Shown piece after piece: positions 5,694-6,860 of a DNA stretch of 6,860 nucleotides. Below the pieces are notes generated by a model. It saw nothing but the letters and a program-made list of their open reading frames with translations, had not been told where the DNA came from and made no database searches. The stretch lies in contig CAMDOY010000199.1 in assembly GCA_945903655.1 (NCBI GenBank), positions 1 to 6,860 of the forward strand. The letters run 5' to 3'. Each line of letters begins with the position of its first letter. Position 1 is the stretch's first letter. Origin of the DNA: Rhizobium sp. Q54 (GTDB taxonomy: Bacteria; Pseudomonadota; Alphaproteobacteria; Rhizobiales; Beijerinckiaceae). Position numbers and translations under genes: made by a program.

Positions 5694-6132
5694 TCTCCCG
5701 CCCGCCAGCGCTTTTCTTCACCCGGTCGAGGCGGATCACATTCACCACCTGCCGCGTCTGCGGCTCGACCACGCTGAGCGCGCGTCCCGCCATGAAATAT
5801 TGGTGGCCCTGATAGGCCGGGATGATCGAGACGACCGCCGCAGGCAGTTTGCGCAGGGGCCTGTTGTCAGGGACGGCCAGCCCCACCAAAACAACGCCGC
5901 CGCGCGGGGGCCTGTCCTTCTCGATGGCGCGGGCGATGGTGGCGCGCTGCGCCTCCGTGAGGCCGCTTTGCAGCGCGGGGGCGCCTGAGCCTGGCCTGGG
6001 CGGGGTGAGCATGGGATCAGGCGCGCCCAGCGAGATCCCCGCGCCTGCGCTGCCGCCCACCTCGATCTGCGCCGCAGCGGGCAAGGCGAGCAGCAGGGTC
6101 AATAGGGCCGCAAAGGCCAAGGGCATACGCAT
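5686..6132 (-). CDS. Exported DUF1236 domain-containing protein
   Basis: A protein of 148 residues. The ATG at 6132-6130 has GGGGAG (6144-6139) 6 nt upstream. It begins with a standard Sec signal peptide, MRMPLAFAALLTLLLALPAAAQ, with cleavage near residue 21-22. A low-complexity Gly/Pro/Ala linker (25-55) and a short helix (58-71, TEAQRATIARAIEK) follow. The C-terminal domain (79-133) contains VVLVGLAVPDNRPLRKLPAAVV, IPAYQGHQYFMAGRALSVVEP and QTRQVVNVI. This matches the DUF1236 pattern: a proline-centred strand, then IP-x-Y with a Tyr-Phe pair, and a final Val/Ile-rich strand. Proteins of this family are exported, are found mainly in Hyphomicrobiales and have no established function. It lies 27 bp after the GH25 muramidase gene in the same orientation, so the two may be co-expressed in the envelope. 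Confidence 0.82.
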   Translation of the reverse strand: MRMPLAFAALLTLLLALPAAAQIEVGGSAGAGISLGAPDPMLTPPRPGSGAPALQSGLTEAQRATIARAIEKDRPPRGGVVLVGLAVPDNRPLRKLPAAVVSIIPAYQGHQYFMAGRALSVVEPQTRQVVNVIRLDRVKKSAGGREMR

Positions 6133-6159
6133 GCTGGTCTCCCCGCGAAGATGCTACCG

Positions 6160-6860
6160 TCAGAACGGCAGCAGCTTCAGCGAGGTTCCAGCGCTCTTGA
6201 CGGGCGTGTCGTGCAGCTTGTCGCCCTCTTTGGCGCCGATGAAGGCGAGCCATTGCTTGTGGTCGCCCCGGAAGGCGTTGCGGTCCACATTGCCGACAAT
6301 GCCGGGGATCTGGGCGTCTGACTGATATTGCCAGAAATGCCAGTTGCGCGAGCCATACCGCACATGGGGCGAATATTTCGTCGAGCGGATCCAGATGGGA
6401 TAGTCCTCGAGCTCGTTGGGGCTGAGGATCGCCTCATAGAAATCCACGGTCGAATAGATCACGGGCTTCTTGCCGTAATGGCGCTCCATGGCGCGCAGCA
6501 TTTCGCGCATCTCGGCCACCACCGGGCCGCGCTCAAGGCGACGCTTGCACTTCTTGGACTCGGGCGTGGCCTCCACGTCGAGCACCGGGGGCAGGGCGTC
6601 GGGCTCCTTGGGCACGGTCTGGATGAAGTGCCGCATCTCCTCGTGCCAGGGGCGGCACCAGTAGACGAAATGATAGGCGCCGCGCGGCAGGCCGACGGCC
6701 TTCGCGCCGTTCCAGTTCTGCTGGAATTTGGCGTCGGTGTGATCGCCGCCTTCGGTGGCCTTGATATAGGCGAATTTGACGCCGCTGGCCTTTACCTGCG
6801 CCCAGTCGATGTCGCCCTGATATTTCGACACGTCGATGCCGTGGATGGCGAAATCGTGGG
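6160..6860 (-). CDS. GH25 family lysozyme / N-acetylmuramidase (partial)
   Basis: The right edge cuts the N-terminus; 232 residues plus part of a codon are visible, ending with TGA at 6162-6160. The visible part opens HDFAIHGIDVSKYQGDIDW, in which the Asp of GIDVSKYQG (codon 6834-6832) is the first conserved GH25 acidic residue. KFAYIKATEG and GAYHFVYW are standard barrel strands. PVLDVEATP holds the D-x-E pair (Asp codon 6579-6577, Glu codon 6573-6571), the Glu being the presumed acid catalyst. WQYQSDAQIPGIVGNVDRNAF is the family's closing motif. GH25 enzymes cut the beta-1,4 bond between N-acetylmuramic acid and N-acetylglucosamine in peptidoglycan. A GTG inside the first motif (6831-6829) is not a real start. 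A signal peptide is expected beyond the edge but cannot be seen. The tail after the barrel is about 25 residues with no known binding domain. It lies just upstream of the DUF1236 gene. Confidence 0.93.
   Translation of the reverse strand, partial: HDFAIHGIDVSKYQGDIDWAQVKASGVKFAYIKATEGGDHTDAKFQQNWNGAKAVGLPRGAYHFVYWCRPWHEEMRHFIQTVPKEPDALPPVLDVEATPESKKCKRRLERGPVVAEMREMLRAMERHYGKKPVIYSTVDFYEAILSPNELEDYPIWIRSTKYSPHVRYGSRNWHFWQYQSDAQIPGIVGNVDRNAFRGDHKQWLAFIGAKEGDKLHDTPVKSAGTSLKLLPF

Noticed and set aside
6829..6831. GTG as the start of the GH25 gene
   Set aside because: It lies inside the conserved HGIDVSKYQG motif and the frame stays open to the window edge with the preceding conserved residues, so the true start is outside the window.

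Overview
The window is about two-thirds G+C and densely coded. The gene families point to an alphaproteobacterium of the Hyphomicrobiales (Rhizobiales) type: a DUF1236 protein (a family known mainly from that order), a COG1840-like periplasmic binding protein, DUF599 and DUF3253 proteins, and a GstB-like glutathione transferase. No marker in the window fixes the genus. I see no tRNA, rRNA, insertion sequence, CRISPR array or phage gene.

Layout. A minus-strand dehydrogenase (1-450) is cut by the left edge. Across a 133-bp divergent spacer starts a plus-strand run: a DUF599 membrane protein (584-1270), an exported solute-binding protein (1381-2403), a DUF3253 small protein (2472-2807) and an exported dienelactone-hydrolase-like enzyme (2851-3639). 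That run meets a minus-strand run at a short hairpin near 3640-3661. Reading leftwards from the right edge, the minus-strand run holds a GH25 muramidase (cut by the edge, 6160-6860), an exported DUF1236 protein (5686-6132), an unrecognised 133-residue protein (5221-5622), a GstB-like glutathione transferase (4534-5151) and an aldo/keto reductase (3670-4524). The last two are only 9 bp apart and are probably co-transcribed.

How the genes may work together. The GST and aldo/keto reductase form a plausible detoxification pair for electrophiles and reactive carbonyls. GH25 and DUF1236 are both envelope-linked. The plus-strand genes look like independent housekeeping or accessory genes: the solute-binding protein has no permease or ATPase partner inside the window. 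The hydrolase is visibly lower in G+C (about 59% by hand count, against about 69% in part of its neighbour) and may have been acquired separately.

I do not see a convincing undescribed multigene system. The points most worth a second look are: a natural His in the aldo/keto reductase where NADPH-dependent relatives have Arg; a perfect inverted repeat covering the ribosome-binding site and possible promoter of the solute-binding protein gene; a 16-bp perfect palindrome before the unrecognised gene; and the compositionally odd exported hydrolase. Long open frames antisense to the aldo/keto reductase and to the binding protein look like composition effects.
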